64,000 nucleotides of DNA from Rhodobacterales bacterium (lineage in GTDB: Bacteria; Pseudomonadota; Alphaproteobacteria; Caulobacterales; Hyphomonadaceae): contig JACXUV010000006.1 in assembly GCA_014763715.1 (NCBI GenBank), forward strand, positions 1 to 64,000, read 5' to 3'. Under the pieces are notes generated by a model. The model saw nothing but the letters and a program-made list of their open reading frames with translations, made no database searches and was not told where the DNA came from. Made by a program: the position numbers and the translations under genes. Below, piece by piece: positions 10,770 through 20,198 of the stretch (the first letter of the stretch is position 1; each line of letters opens with the position of its first letter).

Positions 10770-11345
10770 ATGTTCAAGAATCTGCTGTCCACCCTTCCGA
10801 ACAAACGTCAGTTGTCGAAATCTGACTCCCCTCAAGTTGCCATCGACATCAGCCGAGTGATCAAGCCGGCAGAGCCTGTACATGTCCCGTCGCCACCTGC
10901 CGTAGAGTCTCCTGCCCCCGCACAATCGGATATCTTCACGTCGGAAACGCTGGGCAGCCTCGCCGAGGAGGCGGTCGATTCCCTCTCAGGACAATTCGAA
11001 GCGTGGATGCGCTCCGATCTCGATGAGCTGGTCAGCGCATGGGGCGTCGCAAAGGAAGCTCAAGCGACGGCAGAAAACTATCGCGCCGTCTTCACCGCGG
11101 CTCACAACATCAAGGGCGCCGCCAATTCCTACGGCTATCCGGCGATCGCCAGACTGTGCGGCTCTCTCAGCCGCCTGCTTCAAGATACGCGCCCCGGTGA
11201 GAACGCCGCCCTGATCAATCTGCATGTGGAAGCCTGCCGCGCAGCCTTCAATTCCATCGGACAAGGCAGCGACGGCCAGTCAATCGCTGACGCCGTGTGC
11301 GAAGCACTCGAAGAACGCGTGGCGATGAAGGTCGCAAAAGCCTGA
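10770..11345 (+). CDS. Hpt (histidine phosphotransfer) domain-containing protein
   Basis: FTAAHNIKGAANSYGYPAIARLCGSLSRLL: AHxxKG phosphotransfer motif in a four-helix-like C-terminal half. Confidence 0.8.
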   Translation: MFKNLLSTLPNKRQLSKSDSPQVAIDISRVIKPAEPVHVPSPPAVESPAPAQSDIFTSETLGSLAEEAVDSLSGQFEAWMRSDLDELVSAWGVAKEAQATAENYRAVFTAAHNIKGAANSYGYPAIARLCGSLSRLLQDTRPGENAALINLHVEACRAAFNSIGQGSDGQSIADAVCEALEERVAMKVAKA

Positions 11346-11348
11346 CAG

Positions 11349-12221
11349 CTACGCAGCCACAGCGGATGCTTGTTCCGCTTCGTCCAGGAAATCCCGGATA
11401 ACCGCCGCTGTTTCCGCAGCGCGGGTAACCAGGAACAGGTGACCGCCGCCCTCGACGACATGCAAACGCGCATCCGGCAGACCAAGGCGCAGGATATGCC
11501 CATTGGCCAGCGGCACGATCGTATCCGCATCACCCATGATCACCAGAGATGGCATCTTCAGGAAACGGATGAATGGCAGGCTGGACCAGCCGATGAAGGC
11601 CAGCAACTGATAGAAATATCCGCGCGGGTCTGGCGGAAGAAGATTGTCGATATGACGCCCAACCTCTCCGTCTACCGCATCTCCATACAGTGTACTGAAG
11701 CTCTCGCGCATGAAGTCCGGATCTGTATAGCGGCGCGCATCCACCATTTTCGATAGCGACTTGGGCCGCCCCGGAACCATCGTCATACCTGCGGTCGTCG
11801 CGCACAGGACAAGCTTTCCGACACGGTTACGATACTGAAACGCGAATTGCTGCGCGAGTGCCCCGCCCCAGGATACGCCCATTACATCGACTGCATCGAT
11901 ATGGAACTGGTCCAGCAACTTACGCGCCCAGCGGGCCAGCATCCATGGCCGGTAAGGCCATTGCGTCACCGGGCTCTTCCCCACACCCGGCGCATCGAAA
12001 GTGATGATGTCCCGGTCCGGGAACATGTCACCCAGGCCTTGCGTCAGCTCCAGATTGGCGCCGATGCCGTTGAAGAACAGCAATGGCAGATTGTCGTTCT
12101 TCTGCTTCGCAGGCCAGAATGCCGTGCGCAGCATGACGCCATCGACATCCTGCATGGTGATCTGTGGGCGTTGTTCGGGCATGCCAGAACCTTCCAGAGT
12201 ATGCTTGGGGGCCTTACTCAT
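11349..12221 (-). CDS. phaZ: poly(3-hydroxyalkanoate) depolymerase (alpha/beta hydrolase)
   Basis: PLLFFNGIGANLELTQ, DAPGVGKSPVTQWPYRPWMLARWARKLLD, VMGVSWGGALAQQFAFQY; overlaps the end of phaC. Confidence 0.9.
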   Translation of the reverse strand: MSKAPKHTLEGSGMPEQRPQITMQDVDGVMLRTAFWPAKQKNDNLPLLFFNGIGANLELTQGLGDMFPDRDIITFDAPGVGKSPVTQWPYRPWMLARWARKLLDQFHIDAVDVMGVSWGGALAQQFAFQYRNRVGKLVLCATTAGMTMVPGRPKSLSKMVDARRYTDPDFMRESFSTLYGDAVDGEVGRHIDNLLPPDPRGYFYQLLAFIGWSSLPFIRFLKMPSLVIMGDADTIVPLANGHILRLGLPDARLHVVEGGGHLFLVTRAAETAAVIRDFLDEAEQASAVAA

Positions 12222-13899
12222 CGAAGACGTACCGGCCCGGTGCCGGATAGAGAGGCTGGAAAGCCTCATTCCCGCAAGCTTTTGGTGCAGCTTTTAGTGC
12301 ACCTGACCGCCCCTTCAGCCATTCACTCCATACAGGCCACCAACTGCCGGCCTCCTCTGTTGCATCAGCTGCCCACGCGTCTGCCGTTGGCGCAATGCTC
12401 TGATTACGGAACATTTTCGCCTTCGGGTTGCCCGGCGGATTCAAAAGGGACTGGATGTGTCCGCTGGACGAAAGGATAAATTCGACATTCTCCGAGCCGA
12501 GCAGACCCGCTGTGCGATAGCAAGCCTTCCAGGGCGTGATGTGATCCGTCAGGCCCGCAACAATGAAGGCATCAGCCGTCACCTTCGACATGTCGAGCAT
12601 ATGGCCCGCGACCTCGAACTCACCCGGATGATCGAATGGCTGGTTGAGACCAAGATCCAGATAATCCGAGTGCAGTTGCGCCGGCAAATTTGTGGAATCA
12701 TTATTCCAGTAAAGTACGTCGAACGGTGCCGGGTCCTCGCCCATAAGATAGTTGTTGACGACGTAATTCCAGATCAGGTCGTTCGGGCGCATCCATGCGA
12801 ACATACGTGCCAGGTCATCCCCCTTCAGGATGCCCTTTCGTTTCGAATAGGCCCGCGCAACCTCAAGACTACCATCAGAGACGATCTGCCCAAGCTCGCT
12901 GTCTTCCTTCTGGGGATTAAGCACACAGACCATAAACGTAATGGAATTGATGCGGTCATCGCCTGCTGCAGCAAACAGGCTGGCCAGCGTTGCGGTCGTG
13001 ATGCCGCCAGAGCATGCCCCGGAGACATTGATCTTCTTCGATTTGGTAACCTGCCTGACAACCTCGCTCGCTTGAACCAGACTGTCGATATAAGCCTCAA
13101 GCCCCCAATCACGATGCTCTTTGGTGGGATTGCGCCATGACACCACAAAAGGCTGCAGCCCCATGGCCAGAAGGAACTGGACCATGGACGTCATCGGCGA
13201 AAGGTCCATCGCATAGTATTTGTTGATCTGTGGAGGGATGATCAGGATTGGCGTCCGATGAACCTTCTCGGTCTTCGGGGCGTACTGGATCAGCTCCAGC
13301 ATCTCATTCTTCCAGATGACCTGTCCTTCTGACACGGCCAGATTCTCGCCCACTTTGAAAGACCGCTTGTCGACCTGGCTGGGCATGCCACCATTCTTCG
13401 TCAGGTCCACATAGGCGTTTTTCAATCCCTTGAGCAGGGAAAGACCACCGGAATCCACCACGCGCTTGGTTGCGGCCGGGTTGCCAAGCAACGTATTTGT
13501 TGGCGCCAGTGCATCCGTGATCATGCCCATGACGAATTTGGCCCGGGCGTGTTCCAGTTCCGTCATATTCAGATCGGACACCCATTCGTTCAGGTGCTCC
13601 TGCGTCGCGAGATAGGCCTGCATGCCGCGCCGGTAAAACGGGTTATGTTCCCAGGCTGCATCCCGGAAGCGGCGATCCTTCGGATCTGCCTTGCGAGCGG
13701 ATTTACCCAGCAGGATTTCGGTATTTTCCCTGGCGATCTTTGTCGCCGCCTTTGCCGAAGTCAGCGGATTGGTCATGGTGGATCGCAACATCATGGCGAC
13801 CGCGCCCAGCAACTCTTCTCGATTGATCCCGCCCATCAGCGGGTTCATGGCCAGCGTGGTTTCGGCCGCACTTCTGGCGATTTCATCCTTCGGCGTCAT
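12214..13899 (-). CDS. phaC: class II polyhydroxyalkanoate synthase
   Basis: VPPQINK-like IIPPQINKYYAMDLSP, SWRNPTKEHRDWGLEAYI, catalytic GACSGG, MFAWMRPNDLIWNYVVNNYLMG, SSSGHIQSLLNPPGNPKA. Confidence 0.95.
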   Translation of the reverse strand: MTPKDEIARSAAETTLAMNPLMGGINREELLGAVAMMLRSTMTNPLTSAKAATKIARENTEILLGKSARKADPKDRRFRDAAWEHNPFYRRGMQAYLATQEHLNEWVSDLNMTELEHARAKFVMGMITDALAPTNTLLGNPAATKRVVDSGGLSLLKGLKNAYVDLTKNGGMPSQVDKRSFKVGENLAVSEGQVIWKNEMLELIQYAPKTEKVHRTPILIIPPQINKYYAMDLSPMTSMVQFLLAMGLQPFVVSWRNPTKEHRDWGLEAYIDSLVQASEVVRQVTKSKKINVSGACSGGITTATLASLFAAAGDDRINSITFMVCVLNPQKEDSELGQIVSDGSLEVARAYSKRKGILKGDDLARMFAWMRPNDLIWNYVVNNYLMGEDPAPFDVLYWNNDSTNLPAQLHSDYLDLGLNQPFDHPGEFEVAGHMLDMSKVTADAFIVAGLTDHITPWKACYRTAGLLGSENVEFILSSSGHIQSLLNPPGNPKAKMFRNQSIAPTADAWAADATEEAGSWWPVWSEWLKGRSGALKAAPKACGNEAFQPLYPAPGRYVFDE

Positions 13900-13985
13900 T
13901 CTGCGTGTCCCTCCCAGAGACCGCCGGAGAGGCATGTATTCCGCCTCCCAGCTTTATGTTTATCTTTTTTCTCTTTCATTCGAGG

Positions 13986-14006
13986 AAAGAGTTACTTGTA
14001 AACTTT
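13986..14006. promoter_or_regulatory. imperfect palindrome, candidate TetR-family operator
   Basis: AAAGAGTTACTTGTAAACTTT in the divergent phaC/tetR intergenic region. Confidence 0.4.
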
Positions 14007-14061
14007 GAGAGAAAATTCGTTTCATAGTCAGAATTGCGTGTCAAACTCAGTCTTCAAGCCG

Positions 14062-14694
14062 ATGAAGACACGCGACCGCATCCTCCATGTCAGCCTGCTT
14101 CTCTTCAACGAAGAGGGGGAAGCCCAGCAGACGGCTGTCGATATCTCGAATGCGCTGGGGATAAGCCCTGGCAATCTGTATTATCATTTCAAGGGCAAGG
14201 ACGCGATCATCCGCGCCCTTTTCGCCAGTTTCGAAGAGGAGATGCGGGTGATCCTGCGCGGCTCCCGAGGGCGGGTAACCTCCATCGAGGACAACTGGGT
14301 CTATCTCTATATCATCCTCGAAGAGATCTATGATTTCCGTTTCTTCTACCGGAACCTTGGCGTGCTCCTGGATCGCTATCCGGACCTCGCCAGCCGCTTC
14401 CGCACCCTTGTTGCCGAACAGCGCACAACAATCCGGTACGTGCTGGAGGACCTTGGCAAAGCCGAGGTGATCACGCTCGATCCCCGGCTTTCCGAAGCCC
14501 TCACGGATCAGATCATGATGGCACTGACCTTCTGGCTGGAAGCCGACACCATGAACCGCAGCAATCTGAGCGGCACGGCCCTGATCCACAAGACCGTGTT
14601 CCAGGTCATGAGCCTGATCGTACCCTATATGGGCGAGAACGGCTTCGACGCGCTATCTCGAATGATTGCGCACTATGAAGCAAGCAAGGCATAG
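14062..14694 (+). CDS. TetR/AcrR family transcriptional regulator (PhaD-like)
   Basis: MKTRDRILHVSLLLFNEEGEAQQTAVDISNALGISPGNLYYHFKGKDAIIRALF HTH; divergent from phaC. Confidence 0.9.
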   Translation: MKTRDRILHVSLLLFNEEGEAQQTAVDISNALGISPGNLYYHFKGKDAIIRALFASFEEEMRVILRGSRGRVTSIEDNWVYLYIILEEIYDFRFFYRNLGVLLDRYPDLASRFRTLVAEQRTTIRYVLEDLGKAEVITLDPRLSEALTDQIMMALTFWLEADTMNRSNLSGTALIHKTVFQVMSLIVPYMGENGFDALSRMIAHYEASKA

Positions 14695-14735
14695 CGGCGG
14701 GCGGCCGTCGCAGCCGCCCGCCTGCCCTTTGCCCC

Positions 14736-15569
14736 TTATTTCTTCGCGAGCGCCTTGGCCTGCTTGACCCAGCCGTCGCGGGTCACGCGGCCACGAGCAC
14801 CGATCTTCGCATCGAGCGCTTCGGCATCGGCCTTCTTCATCGCAGCCAGCTGAGAGAAGCTGTAGACGCCCGCGTCATTCAGCTTTTTCACCATGGCCGG
14901 GCCGACACCGGTGATCTGCGAAAGGTCGTCAGAGGCTTCCGGCAAAGCGACAGCCGCTTTCACAGCTTTCGACGTCTTGCCTGCAGCCTTCTTCGCCGTC
15001 TTCGCGATATCAGCACCGGTTTCACCGGCAACCGCTTCGATTTCAGCCGACAGGCGGGCAATGCGCGCCTTGAGGTCGACCTTGCTCATGCGATCCTTGG
15101 TATTGGCGACCGTTTCCGCCACATCGTCTTCCAACTTGTCGAGCTTGGAAGCGAGTTTCGAGGTACGTTCGCTGAGCTGCTTCACGCCCAGCAGGTCACG
15201 CATGCGTTCCATACGGGCTTCAAAGCGGTCATAGGCTTCTGCCTGATACTTGCGGGCCGCAGCATTGGCTTTCGCCACCGTTTCCGTCGCCTTGGTGACG
15301 CGCTCATCGGCCGCGAAACGGGCTTTCACGTCGGATTCGATCTCTTCGCCGCGCTTTACGAGGTCTTCGAACAGTTCGGTCGACTGCTTGTTGAAGGTCG
15401 CAGCATTGGCGAGCGCCTTGTCATAGGCTTTGCCATACGCACCAACGCCAGCAAGCCAGATCTTGTGAGCCATTTCAGCCGACTGCGCCTCAATCGCCTT
15501 GCCGATCTGTTCGGCCTTCGCGCGGGCTTCGGATTTCTTGGCTTTCTTTGCTTTTTTGTCTTTTGCCAT
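14736..15569 (-). CDS. PHA granule-associated (phasin-like) protein with C-terminal helix-hairpin-helix-like domain
   Basis: N-term Lys-rich; AHKIWLAGVGAYGKAYDKA...FEDLVKRGEEIES resembles PhaF/PhaI phasins; C-term DDLSQITGVGPAMVKKLNDAGVYSFSQLAAMKKADAEALDAKIGARGRVTRDGWVKQAKALAKK resembles HhH fingers. Confidence 0.82.
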   Translation of the reverse strand: MAKDKKAKKAKKSEARAKAEQIGKAIEAQSAEMAHKIWLAGVGAYGKAYDKALANAATFNKQSTELFEDLVKRGEEIESDVKARFAADERVTKATETVAKANAAARKYQAEAYDRFEARMERMRDLLGVKQLSERTSKLASKLDKLEDDVAETVANTKDRMSKVDLKARIARLSAEIEAVAGETGADIAKTAKKAAGKTSKAVKAAVALPEASDDLSQITGVGPAMVKKLNDAGVYSFSQLAAMKKADAEALDAKIGARGRVTRDGWVKQAKALAKK

Positions 15570-15708
15570 GGGAGTTACTCCTTCACGGATTGTCCATGAC
15601 ACCAGAGATAAGGGAAAAGTCTAGAATCCGCATACTAATCGCCATTTCCCTTGATTGGCCTAGCGCTGCCTCTCTATGAAAGCCTCATCAGAAAGAGAGG
15701 ACTTCAAC

Positions 15709-16413
15709 ATGAGCGCAGTCGACTACACCGTGGATGGCCAGACCTATGAGGGCTACTTCCTCGCTCCGGAAGGCAAGACCAACCTGCCCGTCGTCGTGAT
15801 CGCACACGCCTGGGGCGGCTTGAGCGCCAATGAGATCCAGAAAGCCGGCCGGGTCGCGAACGAACTCGGCTATGCAGCTTTCGCCATGGATGTTTACGGC
15901 AAGGGCAAGCGCGGCGAAACGGTCGAGGAGTGCCAGGCCCTTATGAACCCGCTGGTGGGTGACCGCGCCGAGCTCCAGAAACGCCTCGCAGGCGGTCTCG
16001 CGGCGGCCAAGACCCAACTGGGCGTCGACGCCTCAAAAGCCGCTGCAATCGGCTTCTGCTTTGGTGGCCTGTGCGTGCTGGACATGGCACGCGCCGGCAT
16101 GGACGTTGCTGGCGTCGCATCCTTCCACGCCCTGTTCAACCCGGCCGACAACATCCCCAGCCCGAAGATCAGCGCCAAAGTCCTGATCGAGCATGGCTGG
16201 CTGGACCCGATGGCACCGCCGGCAGACGTGCTGGCCATTGCCAAGGAGATGGGTGACGCGGGCGCAGACTGGCAGCTGCATGCACACGGCCAGTCCTACC
16301 ACGCCTTTACCACGCTCGGCGCGAACAACATGGACATGGGCACGGTTTACAATGCCGATGCAGACCGGCGCAGCTTCGCCAGCCTCAAGCTCTTCCTGGA
16401 AGAACTCTTCTAG
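15709..16413 (+). CDS. dienelactone hydrolase family protein
   Basis: VVVIAHAWGGLSANEIQKAGRVANELGYAAFAMDVYG, AIGFCFGGLCVLDMAR (GFCFGG nucleophile motif). Confidence 0.9.
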   Translation: MSAVDYTVDGQTYEGYFLAPEGKTNLPVVVIAHAWGGLSANEIQKAGRVANELGYAAFAMDVYGKGKRGETVEECQALMNPLVGDRAELQKRLAGGLAAAKTQLGVDASKAAAIGFCFGGLCVLDMARAGMDVAGVASFHALFNPADNIPSPKISAKVLIEHGWLDPMAPPADVLAIAKEMGDAGADWQLHAHGQSYHAFTTLGANNMDMGTVYNADADRRSFASLKLFLEELF

Positions 16414-17096
16414 TCGCCGCGCAGCGCATACCCGGCAGAGCGGACGGTACGGATCGGATCGTCCCCCCCGCTTTGCCGGAGCGCCTTGCGCAAGCGCCCG
16501 ACATGCACGTCCACCGTGCGCAGCTCAACATAGACATCCGAGCCCCACACCGTGTCGAGCAGCTGCTCACGCGAGAAGACCCGCCCCGGGTGCTGCATGA
16601 AATAGTCGAGCAGGCGGAACTCCGTCGGCCCGAGATGAATGTCTTCCCCGTTACGGGTCACCCGGTGCTCCACCCGGTCGATCTCGATGTCGCCGACAAC
16701 CACCTTGTCATCCCGCAGACCCGGCCGGATACGCCGCAGCACAGCACGCACCCGCGCCATCAGTTCGGTCGTCGAGAACGGCTTGGTGACATAGTCATCC
16801 GCACCCGTATCAAGCCCGCGAATACGGTCGCTCTCTTCCCCGCGCGCCGTCAACATGATGATCGGCAGGTTCGGGTTGACCCCGCCGCTCCGCACACGGC
16901 GGCAGACCTCGATACCGCTGACTTTCGGCAGCATCCAGTCGAGCAACAAAAGATCCGGCGCCCGCTCATCGATCATCAGAAGGGCCTCCTCACCATCATT
17001 GGCAATGGCCACCTCATAGTCTTCGCGCTTCAGATTGTATTGAAGCAGTTCCGAGACGGCGCTCTCGTCTTCTGCGATCAGCACATAAGGTTTCAT
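16410..17096 (-). CDS. phoB: phosphate regulon response regulator PhoB
   Basis: Receiver domain (VLIAEDESAVSELL, LLLDWMLPKVSG) plus winged-helix output; adjacent to phoU/pstB. Confidence 0.93.
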   Translation of the reverse strand: MKPYVLIAEDESAVSELLQYNLKREDYEVAIANDGEEALLMIDERAPDLLLLDWMLPKVSGIEVCRRVRSGGVNPNLPIIMLTARGEESDRIRGLDTGADDYVTKPFSTTELMARVRAVLRRIRPGLRDDKVVVGDIEIDRVEHRVTRNGEDIHLGPTEFRLLDYFMQHPGRVFSREQLLDTVWGSDVYVELRTVDVHVGRLRKALRQSGGDDPIRTVRSAGYALRGD

Positions 17097-17127
17097 GTCA
17101 TACTCCTGGCAAGCACCATTCGGGCAC

Positions 17128-17805
17128 TCAAAGCTTCGGGCGATCCTGCTGCATCAGGTTTTCACCGGTGATCTGGAAAAATACGAATTCAGCGATGTTG
17201 GTACAGTGGTCGCCGATCCGCTCAAGGTTTTTCGCCATGAACAGCATATGTGCCCCATCACTGATCGAACGCGGATCTTCAATCATGTAGGTCAACATCT
17301 CGCGGAACAGGGCATTGTAGTGCTGGTCTATTTCATCATCGCTTTCCCAAACCGCTTTAGCTTCTGCGGCATTGCCCGAAGCGTATGCGTTCAGAACCTG
17401 GTGCAATTGCCGCGACACAGGCCCGGCCATACGGGCAACTCCGCTGCGCATCGCGGGAAAGACCGCGGTATCAAGGTTCAGCGCACGCTTGCCGATATTC
17501 TTGGATAGGTCGCCGATACGCTCGAGCTCGCCTGACACTTTCAAGGCAGAAAAAACAGACCGCAGGTCGTGCGCCATGGGCTGGCGGCGTGCGATCAGGC
17601 TGACAATCTGGCGCTCTACATCCGCCTCCATCCTGTCGACCTGAGGGTCCCGCTCGATCACCTCTGCAGCAAGCTCCAGATCATTGTGAAGTACGGCGCG
17701 GCAGGAATCGACGATCATTTCTTCGACGATACCGCCCATGCGGAGAATGTCTGCAGACAGACGCTCCAGTTCTTCCGTGAAAGCAGAAACAATATGTTCC
17801 GACAT
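17128..17805 (-). CDS. phoU: phosphate signaling complex protein PhoU
   Basis: MRSVFSALKVSGELERIGDLSKNIGKRA; LERIGDHCTNIAEFVFF. Confidence 0.95.
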   Translation of the reverse strand: MSEHIVSAFTEELERLSADILRMGGIVEEMIVDSCRAVLHNDLELAAEVIERDPQVDRMEADVERQIVSLIARRQPMAHDLRSVFSALKVSGELERIGDLSKNIGKRALNLDTAVFPAMRSGVARMAGPVSRQLHQVLNAYASGNAAEAKAVWESDDEIDQHYNALFREMLTYMIEDPRSISDGAHMLFMAKNLERIGDHCTNIAEFVFFQITGENLMQQDRPKL

Positions 17806-17811
17806 GATCCC

Positions 17812-18639
17812 TTACCCAAAACGTCCCGTAATGTAGTCTTCCGTCCGCCGGTCACGGGGACTGGTGAAAATCTGATCCGTCTCGCCCATCTCAACCAGAG
17901 AGCCAAGATGGAAGAAGGCCGTACGCTGAGAAACCCGCGCAGCCTGCTGCATGGAGTGCGTCACGATCACGATGCAGTAGCGCTTGCGAAGATCGTCGAT
18001 CAGCTCCTCGATCCTTGCCGTGGCAATCGGGTCAAGCGCCGAACACGGCTCGTCCATCAGGATGACTTCCGGACGCACAGCAATGGCGCGGGCGATACAA
18101 AGACGCTGCTGCTGACCGCCAGAAAGGCTGGTGCCCGCAACATTGAGGCGATCCTTCACCTCTTCCCACAAGCCCGCCCGGCGCAGGCTTTTCTCGACGA
18201 TCTCGTCCAGGTCTTCCCGCCCCTGGGCAAGCCCGTGAATGCGCGGCCCGTAGGCGATGTTCTCATAAATCGACTTCGGAAACGGGTTCGGTTTCTGGAA
18301 CACCATGCCGACACGGGAGCGGAGAAGAACCGGGTCGATACTGGGAGAGTTGATGTTCTCCCCTTCCATCAGGATCTCTCCCTCCACACGGCAGCCTTCG
18401 ATCGTATCGTTCATGCGGTTCAGGCAGCGGAGGAAGGTGGACTTGCCACACCCAGAAGGCCCGATCAGGGCCGTGACAGAGCGATCAGCGATCTGCAGTG
18501 ACACATCATAAATGGCCTGCTTCTCACCATAGTAGACATTGATGTTGCGGCAGGACATGCGCGCAGCGACTTCCGGCGCATCCGGAAGGACGCCCTTATC
18601 GGGCGCGGTCTTTTCTCCGAGTGTACCGTCCATCACCAT
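17812..18639 (-). CDS. pstB: phosphate ABC transporter ATP-binding protein PstB
   Basis: [54 protein letters not shown]. Confidence 0.97.
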   Translation of the reverse strand: MVMDGTLGEKTAPDKGVLPDAPEVAARMSCRNINVYYGEKQAIYDVSLQIADRSVTALIGPSGCGKSTFLRCLNRMNDTIEGCRVEGEILMEGENINSPSIDPVLLRSRVGMVFQKPNPFPKSIYENIAYGPRIHGLAQGREDLDEIVEKSLRRAGLWEEVKDRLNVAGTSLSGGQQQRLCIARAIAVRPEVILMDEPCSALDPIATARIEELIDDLRKRYCIVIVTHSMQQAARVSQRTAFFHLGSLVEMGETDQIFTSPRDRRTEDYITGRFG

Positions 18640-20198
18640 CTCCGCTCGAATTTCCGGCGCAGGAATACGACCACGCCGTTCATCGCTATCAGGAAGGCGA
18701 GCAAGATCAAAATGACCGCACCCGTCATCGGTTCCCAGGCGCGTTCGGCTTGCGTCGCCCAGGAATAGATCAGCACCGGCAAGGCAGTTGCCTCATCCGT
18801 CGGTCCGCGCGGCACTTCCGCCACGAAGGCGACCATCCCAATCAGCAGCAGAGGCGCCGTCTCACCCAGCGCACGCGCCATGCCCAGAATGGCGCCTGTC
18901 AGCATGCCCGGCGCTGCCAGCGGCAGGACATGATGGAAAACGGTCTGCATCCGCGATGCTCCGATCGCGAGCGCCGCGTCGCGGATCGACTGCGGCACGG
19001 CCTTAAGCGCCGTGCGTGACGCAATGATCACCACAGGCAGGATCAAAAGCGCCAGGACAAGCCCCCCAACCACAGGGGCGGACCGCGGCAGACCGAACGC
19101 TCCCAGGAACACAGCCGCCCCCAACAGGCCGAACACGATGGACGGTACCGCCGCCAGATTGTTGATGTTCACCTCAATCAGACCCGTCACCCGGTTCTGT
19201 GGTGCAAATTCTTCCAGATAGATCGACGCGAGAATCCCCACGGGGATGGCAAGAGCAGCGGTGATCAGGAGGGTCAGCAGGGACCCGACAATCGCCGCCA
19301 GCGCCCCGGCCAGTTCCGGCTGGGTACTGTCCGTATGGGTCAGCAGGCTCCAGTGCGGAACACGCGCAACCCGCCCGTCAGCCTTAAGCGCCAGAAGCCA
19401 GGCGATCTGCCGGTCGCTGATCGTGCGTTCGGATTCCGGCGCAGGAATAAGGCGCGCCCGCACCGGGTGGGCGCGGAAGTCATCGATGCTGCCCGTCAGC
19501 AGATTACCGGTCGCTTCGGAAGTGGTCAGACGGGTCAGCTCCAGACTCGAAGCGCCCGCCGTCATCAGGATGGACCCCGCCCCCGGTGAGCCCAGCTCCG
19601 GCATGGCTTCCAGCGACGCCACCGCGATCACGTGCTCGAACGCCCCTGCCCCCGTCAATGTAACGGCAGGCAGCTCATCTTCATCCACCTCGACCCGCCC
19701 GACCGGCACGGTCAGGTGCCGCGCCGTGGCGCCTTTCAGGAAGAGGTCCAGATCGTCCGATAGAGGCAACGCCGCCCGGCGCACCGTTCCGATGTCCCTC
19801 GGCTTCCGCACAATCTCGCGCGCCACCGGCAGAACCGCCAGGCGTGTAACCAGCCCCATCAGTTCATGCCGCAAGGCCGGATCCGTATCCGCCTCTGGAA
19901 ACCGCTCCAGCAGATCGGACCGCACAAGGCCATACACCTTGTCGACCGGCGGCGGATCATCCGGCCTCGTTGTACCGAACGTCTTTTTGTCCAGGTTCAG
20001 ATCAAAAGCGACAACATGATAGCTCGCCGACGAAACAGCCTGCGTCGCGATGGAGGCCAGCAACAGCGCAAGCGCGGCCAGCGCAAAGCCGATGGCCAAG
20101 CGCCCATACCATTTGAAGCGCCGGTCGGCCGCGCGCCGACGGCGGAGCCGCTTAAGCGCCCTTTCACTGGCGAAGGGGGAGGCGACCGGATCACTCAT
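18633..20198 (-). CDS. pstA: phosphate ABC transporter permease PstA (long N-terminal extension)
   Basis: C-term permease [54 protein letters not shown]; extended N-terminal periplasmic region (DUF3333-like). Confidence 0.92.
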   Translation of the reverse strand: MSDPVASPFASERALKRLRRRRAADRRFKWYGRLAIGFALAALALLLASIATQAVSSASYHVVAFDLNLDKKTFGTTRPDDPPPVDKVYGLVRSDLLERFPEADTDPALRHELMGLVTRLAVLPVAREIVRKPRDIGTVRRAALPLSDDLDLFLKGATARHLTVPVGRVEVDEDELPAVTLTGAGAFEHVIAVASLEAMPELGSPGAGSILMTAGASSLELTRLTTSEATGNLLTGSIDDFRAHPVRARLIPAPESERTISDRQIAWLLALKADGRVARVPHWSLLTHTDSTQPELAGALAAIVGSLLTLLITAALAIPVGILASIYLEEFAPQNRVTGLIEVNINNLAAVPSIVFGLLGAAVFLGAFGLPRSAPVVGGLVLALLILPVVIIASRTALKAVPQSIRDAALAIGASRMQTVFHHVLPLAAPGMLTGAILGMARALGETAPLLLIGMVAFVAEVPRGPTDEATALPVLIYSWATQAERAWEPMTGAVILILLAFLIAMNGVVVFLRRKFERRW

